A DNA stretch of 26,673 bases, taken from an uncultured Bacteroidaceae bacterium. Lineage in GTDB: Bacteria; Bacteroidota; Bacteroidia; Bacteroidales; Bacteroidaceae. This document shows, one piece after another, positions 7,639 through 15,588 of the stretch. The notes beneath the pieces are model-generated. The model was not told where the DNA came from, searched no databases, and was given only the letters and a program-made list of their open reading frames with translations. Position 1 is the stretch's first letter; each line of letters starts with the position of its first letter. A program made the position numbers and the translations under genes. The DNA is taken from positions 1 through 26,673 of the forward strand of contig CAJGDP010000023.1 of NCBI GenBank assembly GCA_904502235.1. The letters are read 5' to 3'.

Positions 7639-9483
7639 TTAAAAAGGAAACAACAACGGCAATACCAGAATCATGACAATTCCAAGAATAATCTGCAAAG
7701 GCAATCCCACCTTTATATAATCCGAGAATTTGTATTGACCGGCAGTCATAACCAAAGCATTGGGCGGTGTAGAGAATGGCGAAGCAAAACAGAGACTTGC
7801 GCCCAACGTTACGGCAAAGAGCATAGGAACGGGGCTTACACCAATCTGCACTGCACTGCTCATCGCAATAGGAGCCATAAGCACAGCTGTTGCCGTATTG
7901 CTTATGAACATTGTCATGAACGATGTCGTAAAATAGATTCCGGCAAGCAACAGTATCGGACTATGACCGCCCAGGTTTGCTACAAGGGCATTTGATATCC
8001 ATGATGAAACACCGGTCTTCTGCAAAGCAACGGACATTGGCATCATAGCCGCAATAAGCACTATACTTTCCCAATTGATTGTCTTATATGCGGCCTCCAC
8101 ATTGCGGAAACATCCGGTAAGCACCATCAACAGACCTGCCACCATAACTGCTGTTACCGCAGGAACGACATCGAACACCATTACGCCAATCATTGCAAGC
8201 ATAATCACAGCCGCAACAGGAGCCTTGTAGTCGAGCGTTACCTTTGCAGCCTCTTCGAGAGGACGACCCACAACAATCCATTCAGAGCTATCTTTCTCAA
8301 GATTCGCTATATTGTTCCAAGTTCCTTGAACAAGGAGCACATCGCCTGTATGGATGGTCTCTTCCACAATTCCCTGCAGGATATATTTATTCTTGCGGCA
8401 GATGCCGAGAACGCTCACATTATACTTGGTACGGAACTCCACCTCACGGATAGTCTTGTTGACTACCGATGATGACGACAGCACAACAATCTCGGCAACA
8501 CCGATATCATAGAAATCGAGAGCACCCGAAGCCGAAGTGGTTTCAGGAAGAATCTCCAGCTTGTACTTTTCGGCAAAGACCTTTACAATTGCCTCACTGC
8601 CCGATATGTAGAGAATATCATCAGCACGCAATATCGTATCGGAATCAGCCGCCTGCTGTACCATACTCTTTGCCAATGGATTACGTTGATTACGCTCAAT
8701 ATGGCGGACCTCGATGATATTAAGGCTGTAGTTCTTTCTAATGTCCAGTTCGCCTATCATTTTACCCACCACCAAAGAACCGGCATTCACCTGCAGACGA
8801 TAAAGATTGCTTGATATTCCATACTCCTTGACCAATGTCTTGAGCGACTTACCGCTGCTTGCGCTTGCACCGCTTAAAGCTCCGGGCTTCGACAGGAATT
8901 TCTTGCTCAAAGGCAAAAGCAACAGAGTTCCCACAAAGGCACAGATAAGACCTACGGGAAGGAACGTAAAAAAGCCCAATCCTTCGTGGCCGTTCGAGAT
9001 GAGCTCTTCATTTATCACAAGGTTGGGAGGTGTACCGATAAGAGTCATCATACCACTCATACTGCTGGCAAAAGCCAGTGGCATGAGCAGGCGTCCGGGA
9101 TTCATCTTTACGCTCATCGCCATACTCACCACAATAGGAATCATAATGGCAACTGTTCCTGTATTGCTCACAAAAGCACCCATAAAGGATGTTACAAGCA
9201 TCACAAGGACAAACAGTCTGATTTCGCTCTGACCGGCAAGTTTCATAAGCTTTGAACTTATCATCTTGGCAAGACCGGTCTGGAAGATTGCACCACCCAC
9301 GACAAACAATCCCACCATCATTATGATTACATTGCTCGAGAAACCTGCCAATGCCTCTTCGGGAGTGAGAATTCCCAACAGCATAAGCGCGACAAGCGCG
9401 CACAACGCTACAATATCGGAACGAATCTTTCCACTTATGAAGAAAGCCACCGATATGAACAGTATTACAATTGTTTCTATCAT
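7639..9483 (-). CDS. SLC13/DASS-family anion permease with two TrkA_C domains
   Basis: Inner-membrane transporter of the divalent anion:sodium symporter group (dicarboxylate, sulfate or phosphate), 614 aa from the chosen start. The frame is open for 36 more codons upstream, but those encode no plausible peptide and include the operator and promoter; the ATG giving MIETIVILFISVAFF starts exactly at the first membrane helix. The two family repeats are visible: SNTGT (106-110) with IGTPPNLV (149-156), and SNTAT (528-532) with SPFSTPPN (568-575). Between them, about 210-390, lie two soluble TrkA_C (RCK_C) domains, thought to bind ligands and regulate transport. It stands alone, with its own promoter and terminator. 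Substrate cannot be assigned from sequence; sulfate is a common annotation for this architecture but is a guess here. Confidence 0.9.
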   Translation of the reverse strand: MIETIVILFISVAFFISGKIRSDIVALCALVALMLLGILTPEEALAGFSSNVIIMMVGLFVVGGAIFQTGLAKMISSKLMKLAGQSEIRLFVLVMLVTSFMGAFVSNTGTVAIMIPIVVSMAMSVKMNPGRLLMPLAFASSMSGMMTLIGTPPNLVINEELISNGHEGLGFFTFLPVGLICAFVGTLLLLPLSKKFLSKPGALSGASASSGKSLKTLVKEYGISSNLYRLQVNAGSLVVGKMIGELDIRKNYSLNIIEVRHIERNQRNPLAKSMVQQAADSDTILRADDILYISGSEAIVKVFAEKYKLEILPETTSASGALDFYDIGVAEIVVLSSSSVVNKTIREVEFRTKYNVSVLGICRKNKYILQGIVEETIHTGDVLLVQGTWNNIANLEKDSSEWIVVGRPLEEAAKVTLDYKAPVAAVIMLAMIGVMVFDVVPAVTAVMVAGLLMVLTGCFRNVEAAYKTINWESIVLIAAMMPMSVALQKTGVSSWISNALVANLGGHSPILLLAGIYFTTSFMTMFISNTATAVLMAPIAMSSAVQIGVSPVPMLFAVTLGASLCFASPFSTPPNALVMTAGQYKFSDYIKVGLPLQIILGIVMILVLPLLFPF

Positions 9484-9541
9484 TTTTATTAAAGATTTAT
9501 CAAATTCCCAATAAAAGCAAGGGTGCAAACAGATACAACAC

Positions 9542-9559
9542 CTTAATCTTAAGATTAAG
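9542..9559. promoter_or_regulatory. Perfect 18-bp palindrome at the permease transcription start, likely operator
   Basis: CTTAATCTTAAGATTAAG is identical to its reverse complement. It begins 3 bp downstream of the permease -7 element and covers the predicted transcription start (about 9555). A repressor dimer bound here would block initiation. No regulator gene is adjacent, so the factor is unknown. Confidence 0.5.
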
Positions 9560-9561
9560 CA

Positions 9562-9592
9562 CAAAGATAGTGTGTTTTTTGTCAAATTCAAA
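9562..9592 (-). promoter_or_regulatory. Promoter of the SLC13 permease gene
   Basis: On the minus strand TTTG (9589-9592), a 19-bp spacer and TATCTTTG (9562-9569) match the Bacteroidota housekeeping promoter exactly. The predicted leader is about 70 nt, to the ATG at 9483, which supports that start over the longer open frame. Confidence 0.7.
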
Positions 9593-9656
9593 GCGAAATC
9601 ATATATACGGCATCAGTTTTCAGGAAAAAACTGTCGATGATATCGGCTAAAATCAC

Positions 9657-9664
9657 TATCTTCG
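9657..9664 (+). promoter_or_regulatory. Weak -7-like element upstream of the TamB-like gene
   Basis: TATCTTCG differs by one base from TAnnTTTG and is followed by CAAAAA, a common context in this phylum. If used, transcription would start near 9671, just ahead of the region coding for the membrane anchor. No TTTG lies at -33. A separate short inverted repeat, CAGTTTT (9614-9620) with AAAACTG (9627-9633), lies upstream. Confidence 0.35.
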
Positions 9665-9776
9665 CAAAAATTAAGAACAGAGTCTATTCCTATACAAAAC
9701 AAACAGCCTTATCAAACCGTTCAAATACATACTGATAATTGTTTCGGCGATAGTAGCGGCATTATATCTGCTGTCA

Positions 9777-12700
9777 ATGTCGTTAAGGCTCGACTCTGTC
9801 CAGAAGCGTCTTGCATCGTTTATAACGGGAGAGATTGAAACCGCTCTGGAAGCCCCCATCGAAATTCAAGGCATCAAGGTAATACACCTCGACGAAGTAA
9901 TCCTTAACGGAATACTTCTCAGGGACCAGGTTGGCGACACCATCCTCTATGCAGAAAAAGCCACCGCACACATTTCGCCTTACAAACTGATTAAAAACCG
10001 TATACAGATAAACACGCTCACAGTTGCCGCGCCCGACATAAGAATAAACCGCATGTCGGCATCTTCGCCATTGAACATACAGTTCCTTATCGACAAATTC
10101 AAGAAAGATGAGCAGAAGGAGGATAAGAAATTTGCCTTGCGCATAAACCAGATGCTCATATACGACGGAAGAGTACGTTACGACATCCAAGATGTTCCAC
10201 GCGACAACGACAAGTTCGACCCTTCGCATATCGACGTTGACAGCATTGACTGCAACATCTCTATGAAGAAATTCATAAGCGAAGAACTCGATGTAATAAT
10301 ACGTTCAATCAAAGGATACGAAAAGAGCGGAATAAGACTCAACAAACTGAAAACAAGCCTCAAGGCGACCGAAGGCAATATAATTCTTGCAGGTACCAGA
10401 TTCACATTGCCTGGCAGCGATGTATCTTCCGACTCCATAGCCATCAAATTTGAAAAAGGCAAGCCAGAGAGCCTTAAAGTGAATGGAAACATACTTGGCG
10501 AGAGATTCACTGTTGCCGACTTGGCACCCTTGATAGCAGAATTACCGGACGGAATACCGGCTTTCTCGTTCAGCATAAGCAGCTGCACCGACAGCATATC
10601 TTCAAAGACCGAAATCACGACGAGAAGTCTCGACAACAATCTTTCGCTTAAGTGCGCCACAACAATAGACTCTCCATACAAGAGAGATAGAAAAACAAAC
10701 ATCCGTCTGGACGATTTCAGCATTACCAAAAAAGGAATATCCTTATTGCAATCATACGTAGACCTGAAAACACTGGCTATCGCAGACAAAGTGGGTGATT
10801 TCAGCATGAACGGCGAAGCGGATATCACAAGCGAAGAGATTAAAGGCCGATTCAAGGCAGAAACCGCAAGCGGAGATATTTCGGCTGTGGCATCATACAC
10901 CAGCAACGGTTACTTCGACATCAAGGCAAATGGCGAAAACATAAACATTAGCAGAATCACAAGAATTAAAGAGCCGCTGACATGCTCTTTAAATGCAAAA
11001 GCCGACGGATATCTCAATGAGAACAGAAAGAATATCCGCCTGAATGGTTGCATAACAGAATTGGAAAGCAGCGCACACACATTTTCACCCATTGACTTTT
11101 CGGGCGAATACGACATAACCGCAAGCACTCTCAAAGCAAATGTCAACACAGCAGATCCCGGAATAACAGCCAAAATCAATCTGGACTATGTCAATGACGG
11201 TGAACACCGTGTTGTATTGGCAATGGACGTAGATTCAATCTCGCCAAGGGAAATAGGTTTGAGTAAAGAGATTGAAGAAACATTCGCATTCAATTTCAAC
11301 GGTGAGTTTTCATATAAGGACAGGCAGACAAGCCTGCTGAATGTAAAACTACAGAACTTCACATACCGCAACAAAGAAGAACAAGGCACCATACGCAATC
11401 TTCATTTCTGTGATAACCGTACCGACGAGCAAAGATTCACACTTGTCAATTCCGACTTCATGAACCTGAGCCTGATAGGACAATACGACTACAAATCGAT
11501 AATCCACAGTCTTAAAAGACATTTGGGTACACACGCGCCCTCAATGTTCGCAAACATCAGCTCAGACCGAAGCCACTGCAACTACGTCTTCAAATGCGAG
11601 ATAAAAGAGAGCCATTTTATAAGCCAATTACTGAATCTGCCTATTTATATAAACCAGCCTTCGGTTATAGACGGCACTTGCAACGACCACAAGAACTTCT
11701 TCTCAATAAACACAACTCTGAACGAAGTCAAAATAAAGAAAGGCATATATAACACCATCGGGTTCAATGCAAATGCCACAGACGAAGCACTCACAATCAA
11801 ATCACATATAATAAAGCCCGTCAACCCAAAGAACCGGGAAAGCCTTGAGGACAAATTAAGAATCGACCTCAACTGCACACTCTTCAACGATACCATACAG
11901 AATTCACTCACCTGGGGCAACAACAAAGAAAAGAAGTGTATTAAAGGTGAGTTGAATATGGATGCCGTTCTGGACAGAGACGAGGATAATCTGCTCTTTG
12001 TAAAGGCGAACATCAGCCCCGACAGCATAGTACACAACGACAGTATATGGTACATTTCGGGCACCGCCATTTCAGGTAACCTCAATAAGATAGACATAAA
12101 CGGTCTCTATCTTTACAACGACACACAACATGTCGGAGTGAGCGGAAGTATCGGCAAGCAGAAAGAAGACATCCTCAATATCAGAGCCAACAACCTTGAA
12201 GTAGCGACGATATTCGATCTTATAAGATTCAGAATCCTGAAATTCAACGGCAATGCTACCGGTAGCGGACAGGCGACAGCATTACTGTCGGAACCGAATG
12301 TAAGCGGATATTTCGACGTTGACAGCTTCAAGATAGACAACGGCCACCTTGGAAAAGCCGGACTGAACATAGGATGGAGAAACAGCGACAAATCCATATT
12401 CCTGAATGCAAAGATACACAACGACAAAGAGGATATATCAACGGTTGACGGTTTCCTGTCGCAGGTCAACGACACCATACACCTCGACATAGATGCCAAG
12501 GAACTCAATGCCGTCTTCATCAACAAGATGGTAAGATCGTTCCTGTCCGACATAGACGGAACTGGAACCGGCAAAGTTTCCCTGCTTGGAAAATGGAGAG
12601 AGGTTGGTCTGTTGGGCTCGGTGGCACTCAATTGCAGCGCACGCATAAACCCCACCAAAGTAAAATACACCTTCCATGGCGATTCCCTATACTTTACAAG

Positions 12701-14087
12701 CGGAAAGCTGTCGTTCAACAACGCCTTCGTTACCGACAGATATGGCAATAAAGGATGGCTTACCGGAGAAGTGACACACAAGAATCTCGGCAACTGGGAG
12801 TGCGACCTGAGTGCCAAAGTTGAAAACATGCTCGTATACGATACACACAACTTTGATGAATTGCCGCTATACGGTACAATATACGCAACAGGCAATGCAA
12901 ATCTGAAGGCGAGCAAAAAAGGTCTGTTCATAAAGGCAGAAATACGCAACGAAGCCAATTCGCGCATTGTATACAACTCTTCGGAAGCTTCAGGTGCGCG
13001 CGACAACAGTTTCGTGACATTCATCGACAGCAGCAAGAAACAGGCTGATGAGAAAAAAGCCGAAGAGCAGAACGTGACACAGAGCGACATAGAAAGCAGC
13101 CTGAACCTGGATTTCCTTGTCGAGGCAAACGAAGGACTGCAAGTAAAGGTATACACAAATCTCAAGAGCGACGACTATATCGACCTCTATGGAGCAGGAA
13201 CCGTGAATGCCGTATATGACGAAAAAGAGGGCTTCTCGCTTAAAGGAAACATGGACCTCGACCGTGGAACATACAAGATTACAATACAGGATATCTTCAC
13301 CAAAGAGTTCAACATCACAAAAGGAAGCTCTCTCCTTTTCAACGGAGACCCATTTTACGCTACACTCGACCTGAAGACCAAGTATCTTGTACCATCAGCT
13401 TCGTTAAGTGCGCTGACAACAGAAGGCACAAGCCGAAAGAGTGTAAAGGTGAACTGCCTTATGGACATAACCGGAACCCTTGCTTCGCCGATATTGAAGT
13501 TCGATCTTGAACTGCCCGAAGGCAGCGAAGAGGAGAAGGAGATACTTGCAAGTGCCACAAGCACCCAGGAACAGAAGAACATGCAGTTCATATATCTGTT
13601 GAGTATCGGTAAGTTCTACACATACGACTACAGCAGTCCGCTTGCCACCAATACACAGAATACAACGGCGGTGGAATCGCTTATTTCAAACACCCTGTCG
13701 GGACAGTTGAACAATATGCTCGGACAGATTATAGACAACGGAAACTGGAACATCTCCGGAAACTTCTCAACCAGTGAAAGAGGCTGGAACAGCATGGAGG
13801 TGGAAGGAATGCTCGAAGGACGACTGCTGAACGACCGACTGCTTATAAACGGTAACCTTGGATACCGCGAGAACCCGGTTGCAAACCGAAACGTAATCGG
13901 CGACTTTGAACTCCAATGGTTGCTTAACCGCAAAGGAACAATAAGCCTGCGCGCCTACAGCAAGACCAACGACCGATATTTCTCAAAGACGAACCTCACC
14001 ACACAGGGAGCCGGCATAATTCTGCGCCACGACTTCAATAGCTGGAGATGGTGGAAGAAAGAAGATAAAGAAAAAGTTGATGAATGA
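9777..14087 (+). CDS. tamB: TamB-like translocation and assembly module protein (DUF490)
   Basis: Large AsmA/TamB-type bridge protein, inner-membrane anchored and spanning the periplasm, tied to outer-membrane assembly or lipid transport. The 1436-aa frame is mostly repetitive beta structure (alternating short strands such as LNADVD- and VNGNI-like units). The C-terminal TamB domain is clear, with FNITKGSSLLFNGDPFYATL near 1179-1198 and a Trp/basic end. The first ATG gives MSLRLDSVQKRL, but the same frame upstream (9720-9776) encodes FKYILIIVSAIVAALYLLS, an obvious membrane anchor, back to a TAA at 9672-9674 with no ATG, GTG or TTG. So the true N-terminus is probably longer and uses a rare start, or a frameshift separates it from an ATG at 9637. 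The end of the gene forms half of a terminator stem. Family call strong; start uncertain. Confidence 0.9.
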   Translation: MSLRLDSVQKRLASFITGEIETALEAPIEIQGIKVIHLDEVILNGILLRDQVGDTILYAEKATAHISPYKLIKNRIQINTLTVAAPDIRINRMSASSPLNIQFLIDKFKKDEQKEDKKFALRINQMLIYDGRVRYDIQDVPRDNDKFDPSHIDVDSIDCNISMKKFISEELDVIIRSIKGYEKSGIRLNKLKTSLKATEGNIILAGTRFTLPGSDVSSDSIAIKFEKGKPESLKVNGNILGERFTVADLAPLIAELPDGIPAFSFSISSCTDSISSKTEITTRSLDNNLSLKCATTIDSPYKRDRKTNIRLDDFSITKKGISLLQSYVDLKTLAIADKVGDFSMNGEADITSEEIKGRFKAETASGDISAVASYTSNGYFDIKANGENINISRITRIKEPLTCSLNAKADGYLNENRKNIRLNGCITELESSAHTFSPIDFSGEYDITASTLKANVNTADPGITAKINLDYVNDGEHRVVLAMDVDSISPREIGLSKEIEETFAFNFNGEFSYKDRQTSLLNVKLQNFTYRNKEEQGTIRNLHFCDNRTDEQRFTLVNSDFMNLSLIGQYDYKSIIHSLKRHLGTHAPSMFANISSDRSHCNYVFKCEIKESHFISQLLNLPIYINQPSVIDGTCNDHKNFFSINTTLNEVKIKKGIYNTIGFNANATDEALTIKSHIIKPVNPKNRESLEDKLRIDLNCTLFNDTIQNSLTWGNNKEKKCIKGELNMDAVLDRDEDNLLFVKANISPDSIVHNDSIWYISGTAISGNLNKIDINGLYLYNDTQHVGVSGSIGKQKEDILNIRANNLEVATIFDLIRFRILKFNGNATGSGQATALLSEPNVSGYFDVDSFKIDNGHLGKAGLNIGWRNSDKSIFLNAKIHNDKEDISTVDGFLSQVNDTIHLDIDAKELNAVFINKMVRSFLSDIDGTGTGKVSLLGKWREVGLLGSVALNCSARINPTKVKYTFHGDSLYFTSGKLSFNNAFVTDRYGNKGWLTGEVTHKNLGNWECDLSAKVENMLVYDTHNFDELPLYGTIYATGNANLKASKKGLFIKAEIRNEANSRIVYNSSEASGARDNSFVTFIDSSKKQADEKKAEEQNVTQSDIESSLNLDFLVEANEGLQVKVYTNLKSDDYIDLYGAGTVNAVYDEKEGFSLKGNMDLDRGTYKITIQDIFTKEFNITKGSSLLFNGDPFYATLDLKTKYLVPSASLSALTTEGTSRKSVKVNCLMDITGTLASPILKFDLELPEGSEEEKEILASATSTQEQKNMQFIYLLSIGKFYTYDYSSPLATNTQNTTAVESLISNTLSGQLNNMLGQIIDNGNWNISGNFSTSERGWNSMEVEGMLEGRLLNDRLLINGNLGYRENPVANRNVIGDFELQWLLNRKGTISLRAYSKTNDRYFSKTNLTTQGAGIILRHDFNSWRWWKKEDKEKVDE

Positions 14088-14106
14088 TTCATCAACTTTT
14101 TCTTTA
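14066..14106. terminator. Bidirectional terminator between tamB and panD, with a stop codon as loop
   Basis: Two perfect 19-bp arms (14066-14084 and 14088-14106) flank a 3-nt loop, TGA, which is the stop codon of the TamB-like gene. The left arm encodes the last residues of that protein. The arms end in A-rich/T-rich runs (TTTTTCTTTA on the plus strand and the same on the minus), so the hairpin can end both the tamB transcript and the convergent panC-panD transcript, whose stop is at 14111. Confidence 0.8.
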
Positions 14107-14110
14107 TCTA

Positions 14111-14455
14111 TCAGATTCTGTTATGCTTATCAGGGATTATGATCTTGGGAGTAAACGAATGAGCCTCCTCGGGTGTCATTATGGCATAAGCCATGATTAT
14201 GACCACATCACCGGGCTGGAACTTATGAGCGGCGGCACCGTTCAGACAGATGACTCCCGAATCACGTTCTCCTTTTATTATATATGTAACAATACGTTCA
14301 CCATTGCTATTATTTACAACGTGTACCATTTCACCCTCAATCATACCCGATGCCTCCAACAGAGTCTCATCAATGGTAATGCTGCCCATATATTGTAAAT
14401 TGGCCTCAGTAACTGTGGCGCAATGGATTTTTGATTTCAAAACCTGCAACAACAT
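14111..14455 (-). CDS. panD: Aspartate 1-decarboxylase
   Basis: PanD converts L-aspartate to beta-alanine, the amine half of pantothenate. It is a pyruvoyl enzyme made by self-cleavage between Gly24 and Ser25, and this site is present (QYMGSITID, 21-29). Other expected residues are in place: Lys9 in the region LKSKIHC, Arg54 and Tyr58 (NGERIVTY), and Asn72 with Ala74-76 (NGAAAHK). Length 114 aa is within the normal small range. The ATG is 3 nt beyond the panC stop, so panC-panD form one two-gene operon supplying and joining beta-alanine. No panB is in view. Identity is certain. Confidence 0.97.
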   Translation of the reverse strand: MLLQVLKSKIHCATVTEANLQYMGSITIDETLLEASGMIEGEMVHVVNNSNGERIVTYIIKGERDSGVICLNGAAAHKFQPGDVVIIMAYAIMTPEEAHSFTPKIIIPDKHNRI

Positions 14456-14458
14456 ATC

Positions 14459-15310
14459 TTACTTTTTATTCTTATATACAATATTGTCTATCAGACGTAT
14501 CTTACCACAGAACAGAGCTATGCAACCCACTGCATAATCACTGTCACCCCATTGAGAAATCTCCTGCAGTGTATTGCCATCGACAATCTGATAATATTCC
14601 AATTCAAGCCCCGGGGTATCATTTATGGCACCTTCAACAAAAGCTTTGGTATCGGCAAGAGAATTGTCCTTTGCAAAATCAAGACTTGCAAACAGAGTGC
14701 GCGAAATTGTCAATGCGCGTTCTCTTTCGTCGGCAGTAAGCAATGTATTGCGACTGCTCATTGCAAGTCCGTCGTTCTCGCGGACAATAGGACAACCCAC
14801 AATCTCTATGGCAAATTCCATCTGACGCACCATCTCGCGTATAATCGCCAACTGCTGGAAATCCTTTTCACCGAAATAAGCCCTATCCGGTTCCACAGCA
14901 TAGAAAAGTTTGCTTACAATCTGTGCAACACCATTGAAATGTCCGGGACGGCAAGCGCCTTCCATAACCGCATCAAGCGGTGCAAAAGAGAATGTTCGGG
15001 TATCCTCCTCGGGATACATTTCCTCCACAGCTGGTGCAAACACCACATCAGCACCTACCTGTTCCAGCAAGGCACAGTCGGCTTTCAGCGTACGTGGATA
15101 GTTCTTCAAGTCGTTCTTGTCATTGAATTGTGTTGGATTGACGAACACGCTGACAACAGTGATGTCATTCTCGGCAACAGCACGTCTCACCAAAGAGGCA
15201 TGTCCCTGATGCAAAGCACCCATGGTGGGCACAAGGGCTATTGATTTGCCCTCATTACGAAACCCGTCAAGCAATTCCTTGAGTTCCGCTTTTGTAGCAA
15301 CAACCTTCAT
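14459..15310 (-). CDS. panC: Pantothenate synthetase (pantoate--beta-alanine ligase)
   Basis: PanC joins pantoate to beta-alanine with ATP in the cytoplasm, using the product of the next gene. The 283-aa protein shows the nucleotidyltransferase signatures: LVPTMGALHQGH (nucleotide-binding HxGH), VFVNPTQFN, RPGHFNGVAQIVSKLF, YFGEKDFQQL and the SSRN segment (MSSRNTLL). I use the ATG giving MKVVATKAEL; the frame reaches a TTG three codons earlier, but the ATG start gives the usual length. It leads the panC-panD operon and diverges from the GT5-domain gene. The 278-bp gap upstream holds a weak -7 match and repeats. Confidence 0.97.
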   Translation of the reverse strand: MKVVATKAELKELLDGFRNEGKSIALVPTMGALHQGHASLVRRAVAENDITVVSVFVNPTQFNDKNDLKNYPRTLKADCALLEQVGADVVFAPAVEEMYPEEDTRTFSFAPLDAVMEGACRPGHFNGVAQIVSKLFYAVEPDRAYFGEKDFQQLAIIREMVRQMEFAIEIVGCPIVRENDGLAMSSRNTLLTADERERALTISRTLFASLDFAKDNSLADTKAFVEGAINDTPGLELEYYQIVDGNTLQEISQWGDSDYAVGCIALFCGKIRLIDNIVYKNKK

Positions 15311-15340
15311 TTCAAGCAATATTTATTCTAAAAAAGACTG

Positions 15341-15399
15341 TTTTCCAAACAATTTTCCAACCGAAAACAATAGATTTTCGTTTTCGGGATGCAAAGTAA
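15341..15399 (-). promoter_or_regulatory. panC leader: weak -7 element, inverted repeat and direct repeat
   Basis: The minus strand has TTACTTTG (15392-15399), one base off TAnnTTTG, followed by C. Just downstream is an inverted repeat, CCGAAAAC (15361-15368) with GTTTTCGG (15380-15387), near the predicted transcription start, and then TTTTCCAA twice at a 12-bp step (15341-15348, 15353-15360, plus-strand sense). These could be operator or leader structure. The match is modest and no -33 element is well placed. Confidence 0.3.
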
Positions 15400-15525
15400 C
15401 AAACAAATAAGCACAAAACGAAACAAATAAATAAAAAATATACCCGCCTCCAAAATTTATGACTATTTCAAAAGTTCGCATTTTGTTACAAAAATCCTTA
15501 AAATCAGCTTAAAAGGGATACAATA

Positions 15526-15557
15526 TTTGCCCGATTGGCATTTTTTTAGTATTTTTG
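15526..15557 (+). promoter_or_regulatory. Promoter of the GT5-domain gene
   Basis: TTTG (15526-15529), a 20-bp spacer, and TATTTTTG (15550-15557) fit the Bacteroidota promoter pattern exactly. Predicted leader is about 25 nt before the ATG at 15589. Confidence 0.7.
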
Positions 15558-15588
15558 CAACGCATGACTATATATCTGCACTAAAAAG

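Noticed and set aside
9484..9591. Longer N-terminus for the SLC13 permease (36 more codons)
   Set aside because: The added codons cover the palindrome and the -7 element, encode a Cys-rich improbable peptide, and the family start coincides with the ATG at 9483.
12113..13165. Long open frame (350 codons) antisense to the TamB-like gene
   Set aside because: It lies fully inside a well-supported gene, its translation is Ser/Leu-rich with no domain, and it follows from the codon bias of the sense strand.
15311..15319. TTG start for panC three codons upstream of the ATG
   Set aside because: The ATG gives the usual protein start and length; nothing supports the upstream TTG.
15528..15547. Short TGCC/GGCA hairpin followed by seven T, resembling a terminator
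   Set aside because: The stem is only 4 bp and it lies between the -33 and -7 elements of the GT5-gene promoter, so it is upstream of transcription and not a plausible terminator.
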